64,000 nt of DNA from Blattamonas nauphoetae. Its lineage: Eukaryota > Preaxostyla > Oxymonadida. The DNA lies in the NCBI GenBank assembly GCA_033064195.1, contig JARBJD010000214.1:62001-126000 (forward strand), given 5' to 3'. Made by a program: the position numbers and the translations under genes. Each line of letters begins with the position of its first letter. Positions within the stretch are counted from its first letter, which is position 1. The notes below the pieces were generated by a model that made no database searches, was not told the DNA's origin, and saw nothing but the letters and a program-made list of their open reading frames with translations. This document shows, in pieces, positions 10,955-20,656 of this stretch.

Positions 10955-11297
10955 GATCGACGCTCGCTCACCAACAGTGCTGTTGAATTGTGTCGAGTGA
11001 TGGAACTTTGCTCTCGTCTCATCGATTACCGACAAAGTGCAAGACAACCAACATTTCGAGAAGCCTTTTCTCTTCCGAGTGCGACGAGAAGGGCACTTGG
11101 CCTTCCTCCTCACTCGACCCAACATCATCCCCATTCTCTCTCGTCGATCTCTCCACCGCGTCATCCGTCGCTCTCGCTGTTCTTTGACTGGCAGCTCTGT
11201 CTGCCACGCTGGACATGCTGTGGTTGTTATTGCTGTTGTTGGACATCATCGTTCGGTCGCATGGCACTCTCCGTGGTGTTGGAATGAGTGTGGATGA
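10955..11297 (+). pseudogene. Gene fragment encoding a NQHFEKPFLFRVRREGHLAF-type segment, copy 1
   Basis: The plus strand carries a coding piece (best frame 11037-11297) with NQHFEKPFLFRVRREGHLAF and TRPNIIPILSRRSLHRVIRR. Its near-copy at 14020-14372 is interrupted in the same piece by a stop and frame change. The preceding 80 bases encode IDARSPT-like text in another frame. It seems to be the remains of a second gene family that was duplicated together with the 357-aa genes. Function unknown. Confidence 0.45.
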
Positions 11298-11765
11298 GCA
11301 TTGTGATGAAAGACGATCTCGCTCTTCATTTCTCCACTCCTCATCCACACTTCCACCTCTGCAACACTCCATCCCTCGTCGCTCCCACACTGCGATGGTC
11401 TCCAGTTGCCCTCTGTGCTCGTTTCTTCATCCGAACCGCTTCTTGTTGAATGAGCGATGAGACGGTTGGAGAAGAAGGGAGGGCAGCAGTCTTGTTGTTG
11501 TGTCCATCCCCGGAGTGAAACAACCACCTGAACACAAGCGATGCCAGAACCACCCTGTCAGGTCATTGCGTCGTTGTTTGGAATGACTTCTTATCGTCAA
11601 TTGCTCGTTCTCCGTCCTACCTTCCTCTTGATTCCACATTTATACTGCTCATCCTGATTTTCTGTTTGTTTCTTCCTCTTGGACGGTCATTTCATCTCAA
11701 TGTCATTGTTTCGCTCATTCTTCATCCAGACCCATAACTATTGTCACAACACTGGAACAATCGTG

Positions 11766-12839
11766 ATGACTATTTTAAGTGCCAAGATGAATTCCTCCAC
11801 TTGTTCTCCTTGCCCGAATATCTCTTCCCACTGTGTTTCAACCTCTCTAGACTGTTCTGATTTCATGAATTGGAGCGAAAACCGCCGTGCTTCTCAAAAA
11901 GAAAATGCCGTTATCTTTCGGTCTCTTGTTGCCAGAGTTAAGTTACAGCTTGCACTTGATGCTTCTCTAGAAACAAAAGCAGTGAAGTTCCTCGAATCTG
12001 TGGATACAAATTCCCGATCGTCAGCAGATGCTTTTCTTAGCAGCTTTGCATCGATCTTAGATGAATCTTTAAGAATATTCATCCAGTTCATTGTAGTACT
12101 CGTTTCTTCGCCCAGTCAGGTCATCACCGCAGCAACGATGAAGATGCTGGAAACTCTGAATTGGCTCTGTTCTGATAAAGTCAAATTTGCCCTCGTCAAA
12201 GCTGATCTGATCCCTCAACTCATCATCACCCTCAATCCACAGTCTCTTTCATTCGCCAAAGCAGTCGATATCCATGTCATCATCATGGCAACGATCACCA
12301 ATCTTCTCTGGCTCTCAACTCCGGATGGTCTCACACGACTTGAAATTGAAGATCGGGATGAACAACAAGCTGTTCACGAGACTGTATTAAAGCAAATTGT
12401 TGTCCCTTCGGAGAAGTACATTTGTCATTTGTGCGTGAACCGCTATTTGATCATCAACGGAGACCAATCTCAGTATTTTCTGATACTCCTCGCCCGATTC
12501 CTCCGAATAAGTCCGTATTATCAACCAACAATGAATTTCGTTCTTCGTATGCCTGTCATTCTCACGATCCCCAGTTGTCTCACTTACTACGATTTTGATT
12601 ACTCAAGCTGGACTTTTTTGTATCACATGAACTTTGCCCAGCAGGGATGGAACACAAAAGGCGGAGAAACGCGACAGATGTGGAAGAATGTGCGGCGGAT
12701 GTTGAGAATGGAGGGCATCGAAGACGTGATTGAGGAAAAGCTAAGAAACGACAAGAATTCCTTCTTTGGAAGAGAAATTGTTGTCAAATCGATCGGTTGG
12801 AATAACTTGCAAGGCATGAACCTTCCAGAACGATCATAG
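11766..12839 (+). CDS. 357-aa helical-repeat family protein, copy B
   Basis: Single-exon, 357 residues from ATG 11766 (MTILSAKMNSSTCSPC). It shares with copies A and C the DFMNWSENRR-type start, LVARVKLQLALDASLETKAV, DLIPQLIITLNPQSLS and the C-terminal block TRQMWKNVRRMLRMEGIEDV, ending GMNLPERS. The last roughly 100 residues are identical to copy C whereas the N-terminal part differs clearly, a gene-conversion pattern. A longer in-frame extension upstream (to 11679) lacks homology in the paralogues and was not used. A solenoid-type fold is inferred; cellular role unknown. Confidence 0.85.
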   Translation: MTILSAKMNSSTCSPCPNISSHCVSTSLDCSDFMNWSENRRASQKENAVIFRSLVARVKLQLALDASLETKAVKFLESVDTNSRSSADAFLSSFASILDESLRIFIQFIVVLVSSPSQVITAATMKMLETLNWLCSDKVKFALVKADLIPQLIITLNPQSLSFAKAVDIHVIIMATITNLLWLSTPDGLTRLEIEDRDEQQAVHETVLKQIVVPSEKYICHLCVNRYLIINGDQSQYFLILLARFLRISPYYQPTMNFVLRMPVILTIPSCLTYYDFDYSSWTFLYHMNFAQQGWNTKGGETRQMWKNVRRMLRMEGIEDVIEEKLRNDKNSFFGREIVVKSIGWNNLQGMNLPERS

Positions 12840-13510
12840 AAACAGACAAGAACCAGCGGACCTTTCGACCTTGGACATGTGGAGGACGAGAAGCTGGACC
12901 ATATCGAATATGGATTATCAATCACTCGATTTCGTGGAACAACCTGCAGGGCATGAACCTTCGACCACTTTGGTAGAAACATCCAAGCACCATCGACCGA
13001 TCGACACCGTTTCTGGCTTCTCTGGACCACAAACACTGTTAATGTGTGATCTTTATCGGCTCTGGCATCCCTTCATGATTTCTTTTGCCGGAATGATTGG
13101 GATTCTCTCTCGCCAGTCTCGCTCGACGTTCGCCACACTCTCCTTCTTCGCAACCACTCTCGTTGTGGAGCGTTCTTCACACTGCCCTCACAACACAAAC
13201 CCAAATTGGAGTTGTGAACACACTGTCACTTGCTGGGAACGGGATCTCGGAGCTTCGGCGGCTATTTCTCCGATCGCTGCTCCACTTGAGTTGCGTGGAC
13301 TTGTCGTTGAACGAGCTGACGCATCAGCAAAAACTGACTGGTTCGGGGAACACGGGGCGGATCTCGGTGGACTTGTCGTTGATCGACTGGAACAACGTAC
13401 AGGGCATGAATCTTCCGATGCTTTGGTAGAACCCGCCCTTCACCAAACATCATTGTGAACAGTTTCTGACTTCTTTTGGCCAGAACGATCCCCATTCTCC
13501 TTCCACACTG
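12840..13510 (+). pseudogene. Downstream region with repeated C-terminal tails and an LRR fragment
   Basis: Below copy B the C-terminal signature recurs twice outside the gene: 12925-12975 encodes SISWNNLQGMNLRPLW then a stop, and 13382-13430 encodes LIDWNNVQGMNLPMLW then a stop, compared with SIGWNNLQGMNLPERS at the gene's own end. Between them, 13220-13330 encodes LRR-like text (NTLSLAGNGISEL, SCVDLSLNELTH). The region seems to be built of remnants of several 3' gene ends. No intact gene. Confidence 0.5.
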
Positions 13511-14372
13511 TCCCACTCCTCCCAAATGGATGCCATCCATCCTCACCATTCCTCATTGTATGTGGCGACGTCGTTGTTCCTGATTGCTCAACACAATCGT
13601 CAACAACTCAGAAAGCCAGAGCACCGAACATTCTTCTTCCCACATCAGCCAATCCCCCACCACTCTCCCACTCGAAGAGAGATGCGAAAACAAGAAATCA
13701 CAAAACAGACACGACAATCAAAGCGAGTCAAAAAGAAGCAGACAGATCATCTTCTGATTGTGTGGAGAGGAATGCTGACGGTCCCCACATGTCTGTCCTG
13801 TGTGGACGTGGAACTCTCACAGAATCGCTGCCAAACGAGCGTTTCTCGGCCACACACTTCAGATTTGTTGAGAACTCGCCTTCTCCGTCAGCTGCCAGTT
13901 GCTGTCTGCGTCGTTGGACCGGTCGATCGGATTGAGCTTGTGGAGGACAGATCAGTCAGGCATGACACATAAGTGGAGATGACACTGGATAGCTGGAGAG
14001 AGCACTTCCATTCTTTTGTGATCGACGCTCGCTCGCCAACGATGCTGTTGAATGGTGTCGAGCGATGGGACTTCGCTCTTATCTCATCGATTCCCGACCG
14101 AGTACAAGACAACCAACACTTCGAGAAGCCTTTTCTCTTCCGAGTGCAATGAGAAGGAGCACTTGGCCTTCCTCCTCACTCGACCCAACATCGTCCCCAT
14201 TCTCTCTCGTCGATCTCTCCACCGCGTCATCCGTCGCTCTCGCTGTTCTTTGACTGGCAGCTCTGTCTGCCACGCTGGACATGCTGTGGTTGTTATTGCT
14301 GTTGTTGGACATCAGCGTTTGGTCGCATGGCACTCTCCGTGGTGTTGGAATGATTGTCGACGAGCATTGTGA
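13511..14372 (+). pseudogene. Spacer and gene fragment encoding NQHFEKPFLFRV-type segment, copy 2
   Basis: 13511-13980 has no clear gene. From about 13925 the plus strand encodes DRIELVEDRSVRH, then VEMTLDSWREHFHSFV after a stop, then IDARSP and NQHFEKPFLFRV, with at least one stop and one frame change. The same text appears on the minus strand near 25610-25520 and 32680-32580 (QVETTLGVWKEHF), so this is a dispersed family in several states of decay. Confidence 0.45.
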
Positions 14373-16217
14373 TGAAAGACGATCTCGCTCTTCATTTCTC
14401 CACTCCTCATCCACACTTCCACCTCTGCAACACTCAATCCCTCGTCGGTCCCACACTGCGATGGTCTTCAGTTGCCCTCTGTGTTCGTTTCTTCATCCGA
14501 ACCGCTTCTTGTTGAATGAACGATGAGTCGGTTGGAGAGGAAGGGAGGGCGACAGTCTTCTTGTTGTGTCCATCCACGGAGTGAAACAACGACCTGCACA
14601 CAAGCGATGCCAGAACCATCCTGTCAGGTCATTGCGTCGTTGTTTGGAATGACTTGTTCTCATCAATTGCTCGTTCTTCATCCACACTTTCTCTTGATTC
14701 CACATTTGTAGAGCTCATTTTGATTTTCTGTTTGTTTCTTCCTCTTGGACGATCATTTCATCTCAATGTCATTGTTTTACCCATTCCTGATTCTGACCCA
14801 TAACGAGTGATTCTTCTCAGAAGCCTGTGGGAATGGGAGCTGTAAAATCGAGGATGAACTCCTCCACTGGTTCTCCTTGCGCGGATATCTCTTCCCACTG
14901 TGTTTCAACCTCTCCAGACTGTTCTGCTTTCATGAATTGGAGAGAAAACCGCCGTGATTCTGAGAAAGAAAAGGCTATTATCTTTCGGTCTCTTGTTGCC
15001 AGAGTTAAGTTACAGCCTGCACTTGATGCTTCTCTAGAAACAAAAGCGATCAAATGCCTCGAATCTGTGGGTCCACAGGGAACAGTGTCAACAGATGATT
15101 TTCTCAACAGCCATGCATCAAACTCTGCTGAATCTTTGTCCAATTTCGTGCATTCCATTGTGGTGCTCATTTCCTCACCCAATCAGACAATCACCACCAA
15201 AACGATGAAGATGCTTGATGGAGTGATCTGGAAATGTTCTCCTAAAGTCCGACTTGCCCTCGTCCAAGCTGATCTGATCCCTCAAATCATCGCCACTCTC
15301 AATCCACTGTCTCTTTCTTTGACAGACGTATTCGATTTCCACATAAACCTCATCCACACCATCACCCATTTTCTCTGGCTCTCAACTCCGGATAGTCTCA
15401 ACTTTCTTGAAATTGAAGATCGGGATGAACAACAAGCTGTTCAAGAGACTGTATTAAAGCAAATTGTTGTCCCTTCGGAGAAGTACATTAGCCATTTGTG
15501 CTCGAACCGATTTTCGATCATCGACAGACTCCAAAACAATTATCTCATGGACCTCCTCACCAGACTCCTCGAAATACCTTCGTCTTATCAACCCACGCTG
15601 GATTTCGTTCTTCGTATGCCTGTCATTCTCACGATCCCCAGTTGTCTCACTTACTACGATTTTGATTACTCAAGCTGGACTTTTTTGTATCACATGAACT
15701 TTGCCCAGCAGGGATGGAACACAAAAGGCGGAGAAACGCGACAGATGTGGAAGAATGTGCGGCGGATGTTGAGAATGGAGGGCATCGAAGACGTGATTGA
15801 GGAAAAGCTAAGAAACGACAAGAATTCCTTCTTTGGAAGAGAAATTGTTGTCAAATCGATCGGTTGGAATAACTTGCAAGGCATGAACCTTCCAGAACGA
15901 TCATAGAAACAGACAAGAACCAGCGGACCTTTCGACCTTGGACATGTGGAGGACGAGAAGCTGGACCATATCGAATATGGATTATCAATCACTCGATTTC
16001 GTGGAACAACCTGCAGGGCATGAACCTTCGACCACTTTGGTAGAAACATCCAAGCACCATCGACCGATCGACACCGTTTCTGGCTTCTCTGGACCACAAA
16101 CACTGTTAATGTGTGATCTTTATCGGCTCTGGCATCCCTTCATGATTTCTTTTGCCGGAATGATTGGGATTCTCTCTCGCCAGTCTCGCTCGACGTTCGC
16201 CACACTCTCCTTCTTCT
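14020..16217 (+). repeat. Tandem duplication unit C
   Basis: Second copy of the unit described at 10955-13150. The 616-bp tract 15602-16217 is identical by eye to 12535-13150, covering the last third of the gene, its stop and about 300 bp of downstream sequence, while sequence directly upstream is much less similar. Confidence 0.85.
14833..15906 (+). CDS. 357-aa helical-repeat family protein, copy C
   Basis: Single-exon, 357 residues from ATG 14833 (MGAVKSRMNSSTGSPC); the in-frame GTG at 14827 is less likely. It has FMNWRENRRDSEKEKA, LVARVKLQPALDASLETKAI, DLIPQIIATLNPLSLSLTD and the shared C-terminal block ending GMNLPERS. The final part is identical to copy B. Helical solenoid architecture is inferred from regularly spaced Leu/Ile and amphipathic helices; no catalytic motif is visible and function is unknown. 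Confidence 0.85.
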   Translation: MGAVKSRMNSSTGSPCADISSHCVSTSPDCSAFMNWRENRRDSEKEKAIIFRSLVARVKLQPALDASLETKAIKCLESVGPQGTVSTDDFLNSHASNSAESLSNFVHSIVVLISSPNQTITTKTMKMLDGVIWKCSPKVRLALVQADLIPQIIATLNPLSLSLTDVFDFHINLIHTITHFLWLSTPDSLNFLEIEDRDEQQAVQETVLKQIVVPSEKYISHLCSNRFSIIDRLQNNYLMDLLTRLLEIPSSYQPTLDFVLRMPVILTIPSCLTYYDFDYSSWTFLYHMNFAQQGWNTKGGETRQMWKNVRRMLRMEGIEDVIEEKLRNDKNSFFGREIVVKSIGWNNLQGMNLPERS

Positions 16218-17179
16218 TCGCAACGATTCGTCGCAGTTTGTGTCGACGTGTTTACTTCACGATTGTCGTGCTCGATCATGTTCTCGTTGTGTAGAGTTCT
16301 TCACACCATGCTCACAACACAAACCCAAATCGGAATTGTGAACCGCGAGTTCCTTGCGTCGACCCTGTTACCCTCTGTGCCGCCGATTGTGTCGCAATTG
16401 CGGATGCTGAACACACTGTCCCTTGCTGGGAACGGAATCTCGGCGCTTCAGCGCCATTTTCTCCGATCGCTGTCGAACTCGAGTTGCGTGGACTTGTCGT
16501 TGAACGAGCTGACGCATCTGCTATAATTGACTGGTTCGGGGAACACGGGGCGGATCTCGGTGGACTCGTTCTTGCCCAGCTTGGCCGTTCACAACGTCGA
16601 GTTTGTTTTGGTTCGGATTTGGAGGCGACACGACAGTCCAATCCGAAATTGACGAGAACAGCCAATCGTGGAATGCCGAGCATGCGCCAAGCACGCTCTC
16701 CCTCGCGACTCGATCTTGTCGCTCTTAAAACGCTATTCAGTTGCCATGCCGCCTCTGACCACGGCCAACACATCCCTCTCTACTCGGGAGGAACAATGAA
16801 TGGGTTTGAAGGGGCGACGACAGGGATTGATTGTGTGAGGTGCCGAGGTGGTTCGATCACAGGCCAGCCCCTTCCGACTCCATCGACAGTGTTCCCACAC
16901 ACTGCGTCAACAAGCTCGCTCTTCTGATTTGAAGAGTGAGTGACCAATCAAGAACGATTCTCGAGATGATCTGTGACTGACTCGAACACTCTCCTCCACG
17001 CGAGACACACGCCCTCATCTTCACCAGAATGCTGCCAGTTCACGATCATCCCGACCTTTGAGTCGCCTCTATTCGTCATCTCTCCTCGTCCTTCGTCAGT
17101 GATGATGTTGTGTTTGGAACAAGTTAACCGAAGTAGATGGACACATCATCGTGTGTGTCGAAGAAGCGCTTTTTCGTCA
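15907..17179 (+). pseudogene. Downstream remnants of unit C: repeated tail and LRR fragment
   Basis: 15992-16042 repeats the SISWNNLQGMNLRPLW tail seen below copy B. 16350-16525 encodes a better preserved leucine-rich-repeat piece, SQLRMLNTLSLAGNGISAL and SCVDLSLNELTHL, ending at TAA. It has no visible start and looks like an internal fragment of an LRR protein gene. From 16540 to 17179 no gene is apparent; an antisense 153-codon frame (16312-16773) has no supporting feature. Confidence 0.45.
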
Positions 17180-17356
17180 GTCTGGCAGGAGTCTTCTTGT
17201 TGTGTCCTTCCACAGAGCGAAACAATGAACTACACACAAGTGATGCCGGAACCACTCAGTCACATCTTTATGTCGTCGTTTGAAATGGCTTCTCATCTTC
17301 GAATCCTCCTTCTCTATCTCAACTGCTTCTTGATTTATCAATTCTCTTCCTGATTG
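17180..17356. repeat. Fragment of the host tandem unit left of the retroelement
   Basis: This stretch resembles 11500-11650 and 14560-14705, the segment just upstream of the 357-aa genes (for example GATGCCGGAACCA versus GATGCCAGAACCA). It indicates that the DIRS-like element abuts another, otherwise lost, copy of the tandem unit. Confidence 0.6.
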
Positions 17357-17399
17357 TGTGCACTCTCCAGACTCTCTTCTTTTCACATTGATGCACAAA

Positions 17400-18889
17400 T
17401 GCTCTAACCAACTGACGGACAGAGAGTCTTTTCCAGCTGCGTGTCCGTCCTCGAATCGACTCCAATATACTGGACATTGTTTGTTTTTGTTGCTGGCGAA
17501 TAAGTCGACTAGCGGAACGAAGTTCCATTCCTGTTTTAGTCTCTGGAGGACTTCCGGGAGGAGATGGAATTCTCCCTGTGGAGGTAGTCGCGAGAGAGCG
17601 TCCGGAACCGAGTTCGACTTTCCGGCAATGTGTTGTACTGAAACAAAGAGGAGTTGCATTCGCTCGGCTGTCTTCAGGACGCTCCTGGTAATCTGTTTGA
17701 GCGTCTGGCCAGCTCGTTTCTTTCCGAGGTTGTAAACCGCAGCTGTACTGTCCGATTGGACGGATATTGCATGTATTTGATTCTGTTTGAAAAACGGTTG
17801 GAGTTGACGGATGCTGCTGCCGACCGCAGCAGTCTCTTTCCAATTGCTTGTGTGCTGTTTCTCCATCTCGTTCCACATTCCGTGAACATACGTCTCCAAG
17901 CCGTTGTGAACCAGGACTGCACCCCAACCGGACGGGCTTGCATCTGTTGTGAGCACCGCCTGACTTGTTTTGGGAGCGAAGTTGAGTGGATCGTTCTTCT
18001 CGATCCTGTGTTTCCAAAAGTGGATCTCTCCTAACAGAACCGGGGTTAAGAGTGAGGAACCATTCCAGCCAGCCTTGCGAACTGCTCGATGCAACGTCGT
18101 CTGCATTTCTCGGAGGTACAAGCTTGCTTCTGGGACGGACGTCCGTAAAAAACTGAGGGTTCCAATCAGACTGGACAGTTGTTTTGTCGGAATCGTCTTC
18201 CTCTCGATGCATCGACTCGTCATCAATTTGAGGAGTGATAGGACTTTCATCTTCCTCGTTTCCGTGATCCTCACGGTTCGATTGGCTGAGTTGATGGTCC
18301 ACCCTAAAAACTCCACCTCCTGCGATGGGACTAAGCAACTCTTGTTCTCTGCGATGATAAACCCCAACTCCTCCATCCTCCGCTTCGCTTCTCTGGTTTT
18401 GAAATGAGACTCCTGCTGCGTCTTTGTAATTAGGAGTAAATCGTCCAGGTAGTATACAATCGCGATCTGTAACTGCTCTCGGAGAGATTTCACCGCTACT
18501 TTCATAATTTCCGAAAAGGTCCGAGGTGCTGTCGACAATCCGAAGGGGAGAGCATTGAACTGGAATATCTCTCCTCTGAACCTGAAACAGAGAAAGGGTC
18601 GAAGAGGTGGGGATAGTTGTACATGGAGGTATGCCGAATGAATATCCATTGTTGTGAGCCAGACTCCCTCCGAGATCAAGTCGAGTGATATTTGTAAGTT
18701 TTCCATTTTGAAGTGTTCTGAGATGATCTGTTGGTTGAGTCGGGTTGCATTCAATACTTTTCGGAACTTTCCACCTTTCTTCTGCACTAGGAAAGTTGGG
18801 AGGATCAACTTTGCTTGATTTGGTTGAATTCGGCTGACCGCGCCAATTCTGATCTCTTCCTCCAGGAGTGTCTGGTACTCTTGGATCAT
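17400..18889 (-). CDS. Reverse transcriptase-RNase H part of the DIRS-like fossil
   Basis: The part carries a reverse transcriptase domain with the YLDD active-site box, followed by an RNase H domain and the LVDLFAS-type region typical of DIRS/Ngaro-like elements. The tyrosine recombinase expected downstream is not recognised before host-family sequence begins. It abuts the gag-like part. Family assignment rests on domain order and the region after RNase H; a related non-LTR or Pao-type element is less likely. Confidence 0.8.
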
Positions 18890-20238
18890 CGCTGGTGTGC
18901 CTGTAAGGGAGCGCTGGCGCGAGTGTTTGCAATATTGACGGGGACTCGGGGCTCCTCCACGCCCACACTGCTCCTGTGGTGATGATTGATTTTCCTCCGA
19001 TCTTCTCCCACGCGTGCAGCCTCATCAAAAGACGTCCTGTAATAATCGTTGGTTGTTCTACCTTCGGCGATTGAAGTCTGAACCGGGATATTTGGAGGGG
19101 GCCGGTTCCGCCCCCCCTTGGGGGAGAAATGCATCTGAGACTTCAATTGAGCGACAATGGTCGGAACTATTCTTTCTAGTGCTACTTCTAAGTCTGAACG
19201 TGTTGACGACGTTGATTGTTGCGAGCTTGTGAGGAGGCTTGAGTCCACTGAGGCCGGTTGAGAAATGCCCATCTTGTCCGCCATCTCCAACCAATTTTTA
19301 GTTGATAGGAAGCGCGTGTGATGCGCTCTTGTCGCTGCGTCGGCTGCACTCACCATTGCGTCAATGATTCTTGGGAGGAAAGCGAAGGACGGGTCCAACT
19401 GGTGGATCTCATGATAAACCTGCCCAAGTAACGCAACAGTTACCAAACTTGATTGTGCTGACATCCGAAGAAGTTGGTCTTGGATGTGCTGGAGCTTGTC
19501 ATGAGACTCGGGCGTGTCTGCGAACTGCATTTGTATACCCAAAACGGTTTGGAATCTTCTCGTCTCTGTCAAGAGTTCCTCTCGCTGAAGCGGTGTGAGG
19601 ACTGTCTTTGTCCAATCTCCTTTGAACCTTGGGAGCTTTTTCTTGAGAATCCTCTTGAAAAATCTCGGGAGATCATCTTGATCCTCTCCCGAAGACGAGG
19701 TGCCGATACTGCCGCTGGATGATAAAAATGAGGAGTCGCTATCGCTACTTCTAGTTTTTCTGCTTCTTTGACGTGATTTCAGATGCTTTTTCTTCATTTC
19801 CCGGTTATCCTGTGCTCGTCGGGAACGACGATGGTTGCTATGGGATCGGTGGGAGTTATGCTTATTCCTACCCTTCTTGCAACTCCTCTTCCTATTCTTT
19901 CGTCGGTATTTTGTTGACCTTCTTTCGTCATTGGTCGAGTCCAATGAACTTGAAGAATCTTCATCTGAAGAAGATGTGACTGTTGAATGTTGCCTTTTAA
20001 CTTTGGTGATAGGCAGTTCAGTTTGAGTCGAAGCTTGTGATCCAATTGATTGCATGGACTGTGTTGCTGATGATGCAACTCGATTAGGAGGTGAGGAGCT
20101 GTCGAGTGAAAAACGATTCACAGCGTCTTCATGTTCGAGACGAAGGCCTTCGGAAATCATCGTAATAACCTCACGCGGTATTGGAGGATATGTGGGAGGT
20201 TCTGGAGGGACTAAAAGATCGGAGGTTGTAGAATCCAT
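18886..20238 (-). CDS. Gag-like part of the DIRS-like fossil
   Basis: A 450-codon part directly upstream of the reverse transcriptase part. It has a Ser/Arg/Lys-rich N-terminal half with many SS, SD and KR runs, then a helical region around FFKRILKKKLPRFKGDW that resembles structural proteins of DIRS-type elements in layout. No zinc knuckle is seen. The assignment follows from position and composition. Confidence 0.65.
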   Translation of the reverse strand: MDSTTSDLLVPPEPPTYPPIPREVITMISEGLRLEHEDAVNRFSLDSSSPPNRVASSATQSMQSIGSQASTQTELPITKVKRQHSTVTSSSDEDSSSSLDSTNDERRSTKYRRKNRKRSCKKGRNKHNSHRSHSNHRRSRRAQDNREMKKKHLKSRQRSRKTRSSDSDSSFLSSSGSIGTSSSGEDQDDLPRFFKRILKKKLPRFKGDWTKTVLTPLQREELLTETRRFQTVLGIQMQFADTPESHDKLQHIQDQLLRMSAQSSLVTVALLGQVYHEIHQLDPSFAFLPRIIDAMVSAADAATRAHHTRFLSTKNWLEMADKMGISQPASVDSSLLTSSQQSTSSTRSDLEVALERIVPTIVAQLKSQMHFSPKGGRNRPPPNIPVQTSIAEGRTTNDYYRTSFDEAARVGEDRRKINHHHRSSVGVEEPRVPVNIANTRASAPLQAHQR

Positions 20239-20316
20239 TTGTGATCAGGGACCTGGAACCCACACTTCACGGACCTTATCTCAACGAAGTGGGAGCTAAG
20301 GTTTGTGAGGAGCGGC

Positions 20317-20656
20317 TGGCAAGAGAGCTCCTCGCTCTGACGAACACGATGCCGACACTGTTTCAGAACTTGTGAAATGGGGAGTGCGAAAGATGGTCGA
20401 GATGGAGAACGAGGTCCATTTAGGGATATTCATCAAAAGCATCCTGAACAGAACTTGTGAATGGAATGAATGCATGCCAGAGCGACAGAAGAGGCGAGAA
20501 GTGCTTTTGAGAGAAGAAGGGTGGGACGATGCCTTGGAACTGCGAGTGGTGGGGATCGAGGTGGACACCGATGAGGAATTTTACGATCACGCAGCGCTGT
20601 TCAGAATCGAACAGAGAATCAATGCTGACTTGTTTTGGTCAGAGTCGGATATCTGA
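20317..20656 (+). pseudogene. C-terminal fragment of the 22168-24256 gene family
   Basis: The plus strand encodes SDEHDADTVSELVKWGVRKM, then NRTCEWNECMPERQKRREVL and LREEGWDDALELRVVG, closely matching the last 110 residues of the minus-strand gene at 22168-24256. Only the 3' end is present; the upstream part is replaced by the retroelement. It ends at TGA 20654-20656. It is the third copy of this family in the window and is a fragment. Confidence 0.8.

Larger units (their letters stand above)
10955..13150 (+). repeat. Tandem duplication unit B
   Basis: This unit matches unit C at an offset of about 3,065-3,067 bp. The upstream part (10955 to about 11720) is highly similar to 14020 to about 14790. 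The coding part is more diverged in its first two thirds. The last part, 12535-13150, is identical by eye to 15602-16217. Confidence 0.85.
17357..20316 (-). mobile_element. Partial DIRS-like (tyrosine-recombinase type) retroelement fossil
   Basis: A minus-strand element of about 2.9 kb with a gag-like part and a reverse transcriptase-RNase H part. It lies between fragments of host tandem-unit sequence on the left and a host family gene fragment on the right. No tyrosine recombinase or methyltransferase part and no terminal repeats were recognised, so it is an incomplete copy. The two recognised parts remain open for most of their length, suggesting a fairly recent insertion. Boundaries are approximate (left 17350-17400, right 20240-20316). 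Confidence 0.75.

Noticed and set aside
17319-19028. A 569-codon open frame overlapping the reverse transcriptase part in another frame
   Set aside because: It lacks recognisable domains. DIRS-type elements do have overlapping frames, but those encode a recombinase or methyltransferase, which is not seen here; composition bias explains it.
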